64,000 nucleotides of DNA, taken from Ecdyonurus torrentis (taxonomy: Eukaryota > Arthropoda > Insecta > Ephemeroptera > Heptageniidae). The stretch is from the NCBI GenBank assembly GCA_949318235.1, contig OX439131.1:29079518-29143517 (forward strand). Reading direction: 5' to 3'. The number at the start of each line of letters is the position of its first letter. Positions within the stretch are counted from its first letter, which is position 1. Below, piece by piece: positions 27,116-41,110 of the stretch. Under the pieces are notes generated by a model, which ran no database searches, had not been told where the DNA came from, and saw only the letters and a list, made by a program, of their open reading frames with translations. The translations under genes were made by a program, and so were the position numbers.

Positions 27116-27458
27116 TTAAAGGAATAGACCAAAGAAAAATATAAGCATTGATATCACAAAACACTTGATGGAATTTACATAAATAACTTTAGTTTGTCTC
27201 AAAACCCAACAGTAGCCCCGTAGCAGTGATCAGAAAATTCGATTTATGCAACCTGTACAACATTTTCATACTAATTTTTGCATGTTTCTGACGTCATAAA
27301 CATGAATTTTCACGTAAATTGCATACTTAACAGTTTTTTCACGCTCTCTCGTGGGGCTACATTAACATTCTGGTAAAAACTGTCATCAGTTTTGAAGATC
27401 CCATTTCGTGTTTATTCATTAAAAAGCACATTTTGTTTTATGTAGTCTATGGCTTTAA
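27116..27458 (+). mobile_element. MITE family B, copy 3
   Basis: Same 343-base length, orientation, TTAA flanks and interior as the copy at 19869-20211, with a modest number of substitutions and no large indel. The similarity implies recent amplification of this subfamily. Confidence 0.85.
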
Positions 27459-27943
27459 TAAAATATAAATGAGGAGAGATTTTATATTATATTATTACTT
27501 TTTTTATACACGAATAATGTACAATAAACTGAAATAAATCATTCAAGAACAACTTCATCGTCTAAATTAACATTTTCTGTTGCAAAGAGACTATTTAATA
27601 GAACAGTAATTTTAGTATTTCCTCTTGGATTATTTACATTTTATTCAAAACGTTTCAAAAAGAGATTTTAATTTTTTACTCATTTTATTCACATCATTGG
27701 TTTATATTTTCATGATTTGAATAAATAAAAGAAAACAAATAGAGATCTAAATAATATTGTACATTTTGTATACTTGGTTTGTTATTTGAGTCTGTTATAT
27801 AATACATCAAATATAATGTATGTACTGTAGGTATGTTATTAGCTATGGGATTATAATTTTTTAAATGTGATATAAATTGGTCTGAATACATGAAACTCAA
27901 TGTCATTAATAGTCCATTCGTATTAGTAATGAACAATAGAAGA

Positions 27944-28105
<162 letters not shown>

Positions 28106-28210
28106 CTAGCTCAGAATATTTGTTGATAAAATTTCAGTCACAATATCATTTAAACGTACTCATTTGTATTTCTCTTTTTGCATAATAATAATTTTTTTCT
28201 TCTAAATATT

Positions 28211-28310
28211 CATGTTTACACGTTGCAATATTTTCAATATGCAATAAGTATTATTGAAAGCAAATTTATTTTTTGATGCAAGTCAATTGCTTCATGTGAA
28301 CAGACCATGA
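28211..28310. mobile_element. Fold-back MITE family C, short copy (degenerate)
   Basis: The left end TGTTTACACGTTGCAATATT with TCAATATGCAATAA and the right end TTCATGTGAACAG match the family C termini; the interior is diverged. Confidence 0.5.
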
Positions 28311-28469
28311 TAGTTTTAATTATAAAGTGAAGCTAGAAATGTACTTCAAATATGACTGAATACTGATTTTACCTATCTTTATATTTATTCAAGTACTTTA
28401 AAAATTCTTCATGGTATGTTAATTTATTCAACATACAATTATTCAACAGTTAATTTTATTCAGTTTTTT

Positions 28470-28589
<120 letters not shown>

Positions 28590-30620
28590 CAAAATTTTGT
28601 AAAGCTATTTCATATAATGTAAAAAAATACACTTGAGTGAAGTAATTTTTTTAATAACATAAAGATTGTTTTATGTAATATGAATTTATTCTGCTTTGAT
28701 AATTTTTTTATACACTTACATTTTATTATTATTATTACAATGAAAGTTTTCTTTGTTTAATATAATATTATAATAATCCTTTAACATAGCGCAGGCTGAG
28801 AAAGAAAGAATATAAAATAAAAAAGATTTTATTCAATGTGTATATATATATATACCGTATACATAAAGATTTTCTTTAGTTTTAAATCTTTTCATAAATG
28901 TAAAGTCATTACCTGAATACCTAATGGAATAATATTTTAAAGTTATATTGTTCTTGACAGATCTGATTATTTTAAACTTTTCTTTCTTTCTTTTATTTTT
29001 TTTCCCTTTGTATGTTTCTTATCGTATGTACTTTATGTAATTTAATATAAAATATATAAAAGTCTTGCTTTTTTTAATTCAATATTTTCAATTAGATTTT
29101 ATACTAAAATGTCACTTCAATGTATTGATATGAAGAAAAAAAAGTAGGTATAAAGATATAGACTTTTTTATTAAATATAAATAACAAAGCTTTGTTATTA
29201 ACAATATAACAATTCTTTTTCATATAAATATACATGATATATTATACATAATATTACTTTAAATATTTACAATTCTGTTTTTAACTGTCGATGTTTTCTA
29301 CTTAGGTAAAATCATGGAAAAAAATAACTTTCAAGGAGAAAATTGCATTTCCGTATATATATATATTAAATTTTTAGTACTCCTGCAATCGGAAACGTAA
29401 AATAAACCAAACCAAAGAATATGAACATCATCAGAAATACAAATAACAATTATACATATATTTATTTAAAGTTTATTAATTAAAGTGTATTTTACTTGGG
29501 AAACTATGTCACTCTGTTGACTTAAGTAAAATATTGTCAAAGAAATTAATTGTAAACTTAAATTTCAAATACATGCTACTATCTTATAAAATTCTTTGAT
29601 ATATTTTCTTAATTACTATGAAATATGATAAAAAAATATTTTGTCAAAGAAAATCATTTACCTAATTAATATTTGTAATATTTACATAATTTTATATAGC
29701 GGTATATGTAAATCATATTCTACATTGATTTATGAAAATAATAATGAACTTTTGGGTAACAAATTTTACAGTTAAAAATATAAATAAATAATGATAATTA
29801 AAAAATAGTTTTAATGTTGGTAGATCGTTGTTATTATGTTATGAAGGAAGTGAAGTGATGTAGTAATTTGTAGTAATTATTCATTTTGTAGAATTATATT
29901 AAAAATAATAATGTTCAGTAATAATAATGTAATATTGTTCAGATTTGAAACCACCACAAAGAATCACAATTTTTTGAAGTGGTTCCAGCTCCTAGTTTTA
30001 AAAAGATTTTATAATCGATACTTATAAAAAGTATGCTTTTAAGTACTATAGCTGTATAAAAATAAGTATTAGACAAAGAAATATAATTCATAAGTTTTAC
30101 TAATCAAGAGAAATATAGCTAATTTTGAATTTTTCTATATAAAACTTACTGGCAAAATAGTCCAGTGCCATTGCTAATTAAAATGAATTTTTCGACAATA
30201 ATTATAAATCACTGTGTAAACTACCCAGCTTTTAGTTATAAAATTATGTTAAATTATGTCTTTAAAGACGTTTTATGAGATTTTTTAAATGCAATTTCTT
30301 GCATCAAATAGTTTTAAAAATCTCCTTTCATTAGGTCAGTACTTATAGTCAAATACTAAATTTAGTATGCTGTTTTAAAAACGAGCGTCATTTTTTAATT
30401 ATATTGTTTTATTTCTTCATTTTTCTTTCTTTCTTTTTTAATTGGTTGGCAATAATTATAAAATAGCAGTTTCATTATTATAATTAACAATACGTACAGC
30501 AGGGGATACAAAATAAGAAATTTCATTATTTAATTTGCAATGTCAGATTTTCATAAAACAAAATCCTTAAAATGAAAATCAGATAAATTATGACAAATCA
30601 TTTTTTTCTCACAAATTATT

Positions 30621-30850
30621 GAAAGTCGTAGAACACCTTGAACAAAAAACTTGGCTAGTATCTTAACATACCTGATAATCAACGTTGATTGGCCAGAGTC
30701 ATTAATTTCTCATTTATTTTCCATTCACAAAATGGTGCGTGTGGACTTTGACGTTACAGCTCATTTGTTTTATGCACGCGTGAACTAGTCGAGCTATGAT
30801 GTCATAGTTGTGAATAGAAAATAATTAGAAATCAATGACTCCGATGAAAA
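30621..30850. mobile_element. Fold-back MITE family A, copy 3 (right end missing)
   Basis: The left terminus (GTCGTAGAACACCTTGAAC) and interior AACGTTGATT and AATGGTG blocks match family A; the right arm stops after AATCAATGACTCCG, so about 60 bases of the right end are lost. The central motif is decayed to TGACGTTA. Confidence 0.75.
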
Positions 30851-32904
30851 TAATTAATTAATGACCGGAATTATGGATACTAATATTTATTATTATAATT
30901 TTTTTTATCATTCAAAAAATTGTGCACTAAAAAAAAAAAAAAAAAAAAAAAAAAAATAGACGCAGATTCTAAAGAATATCAACCTAGGAAACTGATATTT
31001 TTAAAAGTTATAAACTTGTAAGTGACCAACTAAGAACCATGGTTGTAAAGAATCGTCAAAATAAGTCATAATTTAGAACTAAGAATTTTTTCCAAAACTT
31101 TGTTGCTGTTTTTACTTTTTTTTTTAATATAACAATTTTTATAATTATATATCAACTATTTGTGTGTTAAATATTTATAGAAAATGATAAAATATTTGAA
31201 CTCGATTTGTTATTTCAACACTTTAAAAATTGTTCAAATTAATTTAGAGAATCAAAATATTTACTAACAACAATACAATATTATATTAACAAGGTCGGTG
31301 TAAACATACAGTAGTTTCTTGGTTGTATGAAGTGCGTGACCAACCGGTTGCATATCACCCAGGATATTTTACCGTTTGTTATCTTAGCTTGCATGAGACA
31401 CTCCAATGACGTCATAACTATCAGGAGACGTTGGAGAGATAAAATTAAACCTACTTCTATGGTATTTTTATAATTTTCCTTTGTTCTTAGAAATAATTAA
31501 ATAGAAATAAAACAAAAACGGGGAAGTTTTTTTTTTAATCTAAAAAAAAGATTTTTTTTTAACTAAAACAACAACAAAATAATACACTATCGTAAAGTAG
31601 CATATTTTATTTCACAATATATTCTTATTATATTTTACGTGTTACAAAATATATTCTTCCGATAAAAGTATCATAAATAAAAATAGATTTCAATCATTTA
31701 TTATATATTTTTGAATAGACTTTTGGTGAGAAGTATAATGCTTGTCAATCTAGATTCTGTCAATAGGGACATGGACAATATTTCTAGTCATGTGTGAGTT
31801 TTTCCATAGGGAGTAGAATTCCTCCCTGATTGATATGTTATTTCCTAAATGTGATACTGGTCCAAAAAGTGAATGTTTTGATGTGCAAGTTTTCATTTTT
31901 ACAAATAAAAATCTGTATCACCTTGATGATGAGTTTTGGTTCATTTTTACAAAACTAAGGAAAAGTAGACGAAAAAAAAATCAGACCGCCTGCCTGCCGC
32001 CATAGCTGACAGAATTATAAACGAGCTACATACACTAAACCTGACTATCTGTTCTGAGGACTTTTGGGAAAACCCCTCATATATAATACTCTAACAGGTT
32101 TCTCTTTTTTTCTCTTCCTCTCTGTTTTACTTTTTTATTCACTTCTCCTTTTTTTTTTCTACTACTATACTAAAGCACACAATATTATATATATAGTAAC
32201 ACATACAAAACACACTATTAAAATAAATTATGTAATACAAAAGGTTTACTGTTTTAAAACCCAATTGGTTTGAATTTTTTCTTTTTATATTGTTTTATGA
32301 GAAATAAAATGTAAAAAGAGAGGATTATAAAATAAAGCTATAATTCAATAACTGTCTCATATATTTTTTATGTACTGTTGCATGATTGTCAGTGTTTTTG
32401 TTTCTTTGTTTTTTTATTTTTTAAATATGCAAAATAGAAAAATCTGTTGATGACGTTATATATAAATAAATGCTATAAATTTAAATGTATTTTTATATTA
32501 TACACTTAGCAAGAGTATTAAAATTGTTTTTTGTTTAAATCAATACGCATTATTTGTTAAGATACTTGGAATAAGAACTGTAATAAATCATGATTTGAAT
32601 ATAAATTAAAATTGATTTAAAGAAAAAAAAAAAAAAAAAAACTTGAATGTTAAAATTTCTTTCATGACATAATTCTTAGAAATTTATAATAACTTTAAAT
32701 GAAATGTAAGCTATTTTAAACACTTTATTGGCCTCGCATTAAGTAAATCAATCAAAAGGTGAGGAGTTCATAGTTTATAAAATCAAATATAATTTTTTCG
32801 TGTCTATAGAAATCATATCAATGCTATCCCGGTACTTTAAAAGAATTATACTTGTATATATTTTTTTTTCTGAATTACATTTTCAAGTATACTTATTGAG
32901 AACT

Positions 32905-33226
32905 TTAAGGAATAGAACACATTGAACAAAAAACATGTCTAGTATCCTAAAATACCTAAATATCAACGTTAATTTGACTGGAGTCGTTGATTTCTAATTT
33001 ATTTTCCATTTACAAAATGTCAGATGCATGTTTATGACGTCACAGCTTACTAGTCCACGCGCGCGGAAACAGGCAAGCTGTTACGTCATAAACATGCAGC
33101 TGACATTTTGTGAATGTAAATGAAATTAAAATCAATGACTCCGGCCAAATCAACGTTGATATTTAGGTATGTTAGGATACTAATACTAGATATTATGTTT
33201 TTTGTTCAAAATGTTCGATGCCTTTG
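32905..33226. mobile_element. Fold-back MITE family A, copy 4
   Basis: Diverged but full-length family A palindrome with TTAA at the left and TTGA at the right. The left arm keeps TGACGTCA; the right arm has TTACGTCA. The loop carries the ACGCGCGCG block. Confidence 0.8.
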
Positions 33227-33328
33227 AAGACAAATGTAATACACTAGTAAAAAAATACTATACAATAAACAAATGCAATTATGCCATATTACTAAAAGAT
33301 CGTCAATATAAATAAAAATTAACCTAAA

Positions 33329-33779
33329 GTCCTGTTCATACGGTGAAATATTTCCAATATGCAATAAATTTGATTGCATCTAATCTCACTTTAAAACCAT
33401 AAATAAGGAAGACTTACAATAGGTGGTAATTGTATTGCATATTCTAAAAGAGGTCATCGTCTTGAATGGATAGATATTCGAATTTCTTATTTTTGACTTC
33501 ATTAAGTATTTTTAATTAATTTTTAAAAGTCACGAAATGACGTCACGTGCGGCAACTTTTTTTTATACCCATACATGCATAAGTAGTCCCCCGTGACGTA
33601 AATTTTTAAAAATTAATTAAAAATACTTAATGATCTTATAAAATTACAAATTCACATATCAATCGATTTAGAACTTACAATCCTCTTATAGAATATGAAA
33701 TAAAATTACACTCTAAAATTTTGTTTAGTCTTCTTTCACTTTCATGCAATCAAATATATTACTGCGTGTGAACAGCCCG
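33329..33779. mobile_element. Fold-back MITE family C, long copy
   Basis: About 450 bases of inverted arms. Outer ends read CCTGTTCATACGGTGAAATA at the left and CTGCGTGTGAACAG at the right; further in, both arms share TTTGATTGCAT, then a TATTCTAAAAGAG-like block, then AGTATTTTTAATTAATTTTT, around a centre with TGACGTCA (33538) and TGACGTAA. Shorter relatives are at 20296, 28211 and 41011. Confidence 0.75.
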
Positions 33780-35281
33780 CATAAGACCATATTACATTAG
33801 TTCCGATATGAACGTGTACAGTACGTGTTTCAAAGTTGTTTAATTTAAATAATATTCAACTGACTGAACATGTAAATAGCTGAGAAATTGTAACATTGCA
33901 GTATAATGTAGAAAGTTACTCTTTACAAGTCTCAGAAAAATAGCTTTTCTGCAGTTTTAATGACTTCATGAAAAAAATAAACAAGTAGGGAAACATTTTC
34001 TAGTTAGAACTTTAAGTCCCTTTGGTGATTTATATTTTATACTACATGTATATAAACAAACCACATTATTATTGCAATACGTATATATTTTTTTAGTTTC
34101 CTATATTATCATTTAATAAAGCTTTATTCCATGTTTTTCTCTTTTAAAAATTGTCACGATTTATTTGACTAAATTTTTGACTTTATAAATAATAAATTTA
34201 CATTAATAATAATAAAAAAAACATATAATAATTAAATAAAAGGTTACAGAATGATGAAATATAATAAATTTATTTATATATTATATTATATAAAAATAAG
34301 CTATGTATGACGTATATTCTGTTGTCAAGGGAAACCAAATAGTTTTAAGTTTTTTTTTTTTTTTTTTTTTTTTTAGTTCATGTTTTGTTATAGACATGGT
34401 AGTTGTTGCGACAACAAGTAAGTTCATGTTATGTTAGAAGATTCTTGTACGTGATTTAAACCATCGGAAGTGACAAACAAAGACAATGGCTTCAAGCTAA
34501 GCTTTGTTGTACAATTGAAATTTTCCTCCTAGAGTTAATCGAAACTCGAAAAAAAAAAAAAAAACTTTTCTTTTCAACATTGGAATTTAGTTAAATCCTA
34601 TATAAAATTTACCAGGAGTATTGTACATCTGGTATACTTACACACTTAAAATATTTATTAGAAATCGAAATGTCTAATAAATTTATTAGACAAATTTAGA
34701 TGGTGTTGAACAAAAAAATGTTAAAAAATATTGGTTTTCTAGCTCTCTCTCCACTATTTTATAGCTCAAAAAACAAATGATTTTCCTTTCACTAAAATGC
34801 TTTTTTTTCCCCAACAACAACCGGGATTAAAATGTAACATGTACTTGATTACGACAAATACAAATTAGATTGATGTTCTCTGTACGTTGCCATCTGCTTT
34901 TATTTATTGATTGATTAGCGAAGTGAGTGATAACATCAACATTTAGTGATTATAATCTTTCTATCTGAGCTTATTTGATTCAAGATCAGCTTAGAATTAA
35001 AAAGCACTTCTAATAAAATTTATTTAGTTAAAAACAAAATAAAAAACTAAAGTTTTTCTACGACAAAATGTAATGATTATGCAATATAAAATGCAAAATA
35101 CATTATTACATTATTTTTCCTGTTTTTTTAATTAAAAGTTGTAAAAAGAGTAATTTCCATATTGTTTTTCTTTGTCTCTACGGTATACAGTCATAAAAGT
35201 AAAATATATCACGATTCTCCAAAACAGAAATTACAATTATAAAAAAAAAAGGAGATTCTATTTCTCATGCTTTGTTTTCTC

Positions 35282-35586
35282 TTAAAGGCGTAGAACACCT
35301 TGAACAAAAAAGTTCAAACCTAACAAACCTGAAAATCAACGTTGATTTGGCCAAAGTCAATGATTTCTAATTTATTTTCCATTCACAAAATGTTGCTGGC
35401 GGTCACTGACGTCACAGATCGCCTGGTGCACGCGCGCGTAAATCGGGCGTGTGACGTCAGTGACCGCCAGTGGCATTTTGTGAATGGAAAATAAATTAGA
35501 AATCAATGACTCCGGCCAAATCAACGTTAATTTTCTGGTTTGTTGGGATATAACACAACTTTTTGTTCAAGGTGTTCTACGTTTAG
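35282..35586. mobile_element. Fold-back MITE family A, copy 5
   Basis: Close to copy 1 in sequence, with TTAA at the left, a small internal deletion in the left arm and a clipped right terminus (TTCTACG then unrelated DNA). Both arms keep TGACGTCA. Confidence 0.8.
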
Positions 35587-37927
35587 TTTTATTTCTTTTA
35601 TTTCATCGAGAAAAAAAAATAGTGAAATTACTGATCATATTCTTGTTACAAAAAGGCTTTGTTAAAACTAAAAATAACACGTCAATACTAATGCAAAACT
35701 TGTTTATTATCAGAAAAACAAAGAATCTCATAACAAAATAATAGTCTTCTGAAATAAGTTCAAAAATGTAAAAAGTTTTTCTATATAAATTGATGCTGAC
35801 ATTTTGATATATTCTATAATAAAATAATAAATAAAAGTTATTTTTATACATAAAAATTTTACTTAATTTTTTTCTCACTCTCTTATATATAATAATAATA
35901 ATAAAAAAAGAAGCTTTAATTTTTTTTTTAGTAAAGTTTTATAAGAAATTGAGAGGATACTTGTTTTAATACTCAAGTGTTACAACTTATGAGACCTTTT
36001 TTTATTCACCTTCATCTTGTGTCGCTTTATTAAAAATATGAAGGGGGAAAAAAAAAAGTAAAACTATAGCTGATTTTTTTTTTTTTGTACCTTTATATCT
36101 AAATTTTGTCTTTTTACAGAATCTGACCTACAATAAAAAAAAAACATATAAATGTTTCAATAATTTATTTGTCAATTGTTTATTTTGAATAATAGATAGA
36201 CATAAATTTATAACAAAGTCACGTAGAAGATAAATTGGATTTCTATAGTAATACTTGAAATTGTACGTGACTAAATAGCAATGTAATTACGTTAATAGAA
36301 ACCGTGTGCTTTTTTATAATTAGATAGAGAATTAATTAAATATACATATCTACACTAATCAATAGCTACAATATGAAAGGTTTCAAGAAAGTTTATTCAA
36401 TAAAAGTTTATTTCTATTTTGAAACAATTGATATAAATATAAGATTTTTAAAATATGTTCAAAATGTTATTTTAAAATAAAATGTGAATAGTGAAGCGAT
36501 TATATTTGCTAACTATTAGTGATTATTAAATAACTAATTTGTTATTATGATAATCATGTTTTTTAAGCTTCTTGTTATAATATTATTATGTTGTAATATT
36601 AAAATATTACTATTCATTAAAGTATTCTACTAAAAAGAAAACTTTATTAAATATGCCAGAGGACTATGTAAGGAAGTTTATAAATTTTATGTTGTCTAAA
36701 TAACAATTATTTATTAATATTAAAGATGCTATATTAATTTAGTCTTGATATTAACTGATATAATATATTCAACGGGAAATAAGTTTGTAATTTTATTGCG
36801 TTATGACATGACTTAATTAAAGAAAAAAAGCTTTTAATTTAAAAAGTTGTTTTCAATAAATTAAATATTTTATTTTTCCATTCGTTATATAGATGTTATT
36901 GATAACCATAAATAAATTGAATATTTATATCATAAAAAGCAATGACTACAGTCAGAGTTGATAAAAAAAAACTGATAAAATGAGAAAACAGATATATAAA
37001 TATAATTAATACATTAACAAGTAATATAAGTTTAATTTTAAGTGCTCATTTTAAATATTGGAAAAAAATCAATAATTAATGATAGTGTAAGCATTTCCAA
37101 ATGTTACATTGAAATAGATGAAAAATGTGAGAAAATGTCTTGAATTTCATATAAATATCAAAGAGAATGACTATAGCATAGGATTATAGCAAGATGAATT
37201 CTATAGAGCAGAAACTTATTAAGTGTTGTTTCCTTAGATGTCATAAATCAAAAGAAAGTAGCTTCATTGCATTTTTTTCCTTTGCATTTTCAATGTGAAA
37301 AAAAAAAAATAAAAAAAATAAAAAAGAACAGGTCAAGTGGAGCCACGTGCAAATATTTTTTTTTATTTTTTTTATTTTTTTTAACTTAGGCCTCACGATC
37401 GTGTTTATGTTTTTTTATTACCACCATGCTTCTTTACTCACAAAATATGATTGCGAGTTTTCGCTATAAACATAATATATGTATAAAAAAAAACATGTAC
37501 TTTTCCATTACGAAAAAAAAAAATTAAGTTATGAGAAACATTTCTTTGTTTAAAACAAACAAAATAACACAGGTATAAAAAAAAAAACTGAAAACAAAAA
37601 ATCGTAGACATTTTAAAGCAAAACGAAGTCAAGAAAACAAACAAGTTACACATTATATTGTAATATTATAAGGAAATATTTTGCTCTCTAGTACTTTTTG
37701 GATATTTTTTATTCCATATGTATATAAAGGCAAAGATTTTTTTTTTCTTGAGGATGAAAATATACCAATATGTGTAACCAGATTTTTGTTACATTTTTTA
37801 TTCCCCTCTAAGCTAATATGAAATCACGAAAAGTTTAAAACTATATGATGCACTTTGACATTGTATATTTATGATAATTTTTTTATGTTTATTATTATTT
37901 TTATTGTGTACTCTTAAAACCTTTGAA

Positions 37928-38286
37928 AACTTACTTTTTTATCATTTAGAATGCTAGACTGATAATTACCATACCTTATTATCCATGAATTAGACACCAA
38001 CACGTTGATTTTGTATTTATTTTCATTTTAGCGGTTATTTCACGTATCTGACGTCACAATGTACCGATGGGGTCGTGATAGGGGTAAAGAACTTGAGGGA
38101 GGGGCTTAAATTTATCACCTGACCAGAGCGGTGACTGTGATTGGCGGTGGTACATTGTGACGTCAGATACGTGAAATAACCATCAAAAAGAAAATAAATA
38201 CAAAATTAACGTGTTGGTGTCTAATTCATGGATAATAAGGTATGGTAATTATCAATCTAGTATTCTAAATAATAAAAAAGTAAGTT
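37928..38286. mobile_element. Fold-back element family D
   Basis: A long palindrome of about 359 bases. Arms start AACTTACTTTTTTAT, continue with GATAATTACCATACCTTATT and ATGAATTAGACACCAACACG, and reach TATCTGACGTCACAATGTAC in each arm. The unpaired centre (about 38070-38130) is G-rich. The two arms differ at few positions, so the insertion is young or maintained. Single copy in this window. Confidence 0.8.
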
Positions 38287-39076
38287 GACAAGGACTTTAA
38301 TAATTAGCTCAAAAGTGTACAAAAAAAAAAAAAAAAAAAAAATTGTATAATTTTAGTTAAATTTTTTAAACAAAAGTAGTACGAACATAGAACTCAATAT
38401 ACAGTATACTTTGACATTAAAGTCCCAATGAAGTATATTTCATTGACAATTTTCTGTTTAAAAATAGCAGATAACAATATTCAATTATAATTTTATGAGT
38501 AATTAAGATTTTATTTTAATGACTTTCGTGAACTTTACTTGGAATTTCAACTTCAGACTTAACTGAATTTTAATGACTTTATTATTAACATTATTACTTC
38601 TTTTTCACATTTATATAAAAAAAACTTTATTATTATTATTATTCATAGGATCATTTAATATTGACTATTGATTTTATTTTATTATAAAAATTGAAAATAT
38701 ATTAACATTTTTTTTTTATTAATATAAACTTTAATATTAAATTTAATAACAATATTTTATAGCTTCATTTCAATAAAAATATATATATATCAATAATATA
38801 AGTTTATATTTACAAAGCAATAAGTATATATCTTAAAATATTTTGATGCTATTTTTATAGTGCTATTAGCAAAATACGTGATTGGAAGCCAAGCCTGTAT
38901 TTTTGTAATTAAACTTTTTCAAGCAATTTTCTTGCAATGGATAAAGTTTTTAAGTGCAAAAGTTTACAGTCATTACTATAGCAAAAATATCAAAACACAT
39001 GGCCTATAGAAATATTATTTTTAGACGATTTATCTTTTAACAGAGCTATAGATTATATGATTCCTTTTAAAATACT

Positions 39077-39085
39077 ATATATATA

Positions 39086-39122
<37 letters not shown>
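39077..39122. repeat. (TA)n microsatellite
   Basis: Two TA blocks with one phase change. Confidence 0.95.
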
Positions 39123-39123
<1 letters not shown>

Positions 39124-41010
39124 TAGTTAAGTTATACAGTGTATTATTTTAGTATAAACAACAAGTGGAAACAAATAGTTTTTAAATAAGTCATTAATTT
39201 TATGAGAAAGTGTAATTTTTTATTTCTTTATTTTTTTTTTTGTTACAATCAGTGGCATAAAAGCATGATCACGTCAAATATTTAATTACATTTAAATCTT
39301 AAAGTTATTATAACTAAAATCTACATAGATCTAAAAATGAAGATTAACATTTTGTAATAACATAAGCATATTATATTTGATATTTATTGAGAGTTGTCAC
39401 AATTTCTATACTTTAAAAAGACTTAAAAATAAACAAATTAAAACAAGGTTTTTACAGCGCATAATATAATATTATCTTCTTATATTCTAAATAAGAGAAC
39501 CTAAAAAAAATTAAAAAAAATTTTTTAATCAAAATTAGCTTATCAGAAAAATTATAGTGTGTTAAAAAATTAACATATATATGTATTTTAACCTTAATAT
39601 ATTATAACTTATTTTAATACAATTTATTTGAACTCTGATTTTACATCATTATGTGACACAAAAAAGTTAAATATTATATTAAGTAACTTTACTTGCAATT
39701 TTCTCTTACAAATACTTGAAGTAACATATTATTATTATAATGGTCCCTTAAGTACATAATATTACATACGCTACATTATAATATATAATCTTGACATCTT
39801 GTAAAAAACTTTTAATGATAATATCATATTATATTATAATGAGGTAAAGTATTCTTGATATTATGAACCTTTTTTTATGTTTAATTTAATGTACTGCGTA
39901 TAATTATTTTTTTTATTTGACATCACTTTATAAAATATACATATTATATTTTATAAATATGTGATGTTATGATCCGTGAAACTAACAAGACTCATTAAAT
40001 GTAATGTGTATCAGAGTGCGTCTTTGTGTATATGATCATTTCGTGATGTTCATTGCTATTCTACATGCATTCCAAGCTGACGGAAGACCCTTTAATTTGT
40101 TGCCTTCTTTTTAATGAAAACTTGACGTCTTATAATACTAAAAAAGATTGGAGGATAGGATAAGAATTTTTATATTATTGCTTTCTCTTATAGGTGTTTA
40201 TTTTTGTTGCTTTCTTGATTGTACAAAAGAATAGTGAAAGTAATGAAATAAGTAAAATAGAGAAAACATAAATTTAAATGTACATTCAAATTCATGAAAA
40301 AATATCTGCTAATTGGGTAGTTTTATAAGTTGAGAGTTTTTGAATAATGTGCAACATAGCGTCGTAATCTTAGAAAAAAAAAAGTAACATTTCTTCTGCT
40401 TGTAGATTATGTGATCTTTATCTCAACATTGGAATACTTCATAGAAATCTACCATTGTAATAATATCTCATGAAAGTTTCTCTTTAGTCTGAGAGTAATA
40501 GCAAAATATTAATATATTTACAAAAGAAGAGATTGAGAGAATAATATGAAAAGATATATAAAAGAAGAGTTAAAAAAATATAAACATACTTGTTTATTTT
40601 ATTAATGTTAGATAATAATACTTGTTTTACTTTTTTCTTTATGTCTTTATTACATTATGTTAGAGACACATAATAGATATTGTGAGGTATATACTAAAAA
40701 AAAATAATAATAATAAAATAATGCACCAACCGATTGGTTGCCTTGGTAGTATAATTGAAATATATTGTGTTTAAAAAAAAATACTTTGAGTTTTAAAAAT
40801 TTATATTCCAATTTAAATTATTTGGTGCATTTTTTTAATTGGACTGTACCGCAACGAATTCAAATTTTTTCACAACTATAGACTGAAATGCATCACTAAA
40901 TTTGAAAGTTATTCATTTCATTTCGGTACATTACTTTAAGCCTTCCATTATAATGCTTAACAATGAAAAGTATACAATTTAAATTAAATCAGTGTAAATT
41001 GAAATTGAAA

Positions 41011-41110
41011 TATTCACACGGTGCAGTATTTTCATTGCGCAATAAATTTGGTTGCATCATTAAACAATTATTATATTCCAATACAAGCTAACGTATTGCT
41101 AAGTGCAAAT
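41011..41110. mobile_element. Family C fragment
   Basis: TATTCACACGGTGCAGTATT followed by GCGCAATAAATTTGGTTGCA matches one family C end; the opposite end is only weakly recognisable. Confidence 0.45.
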
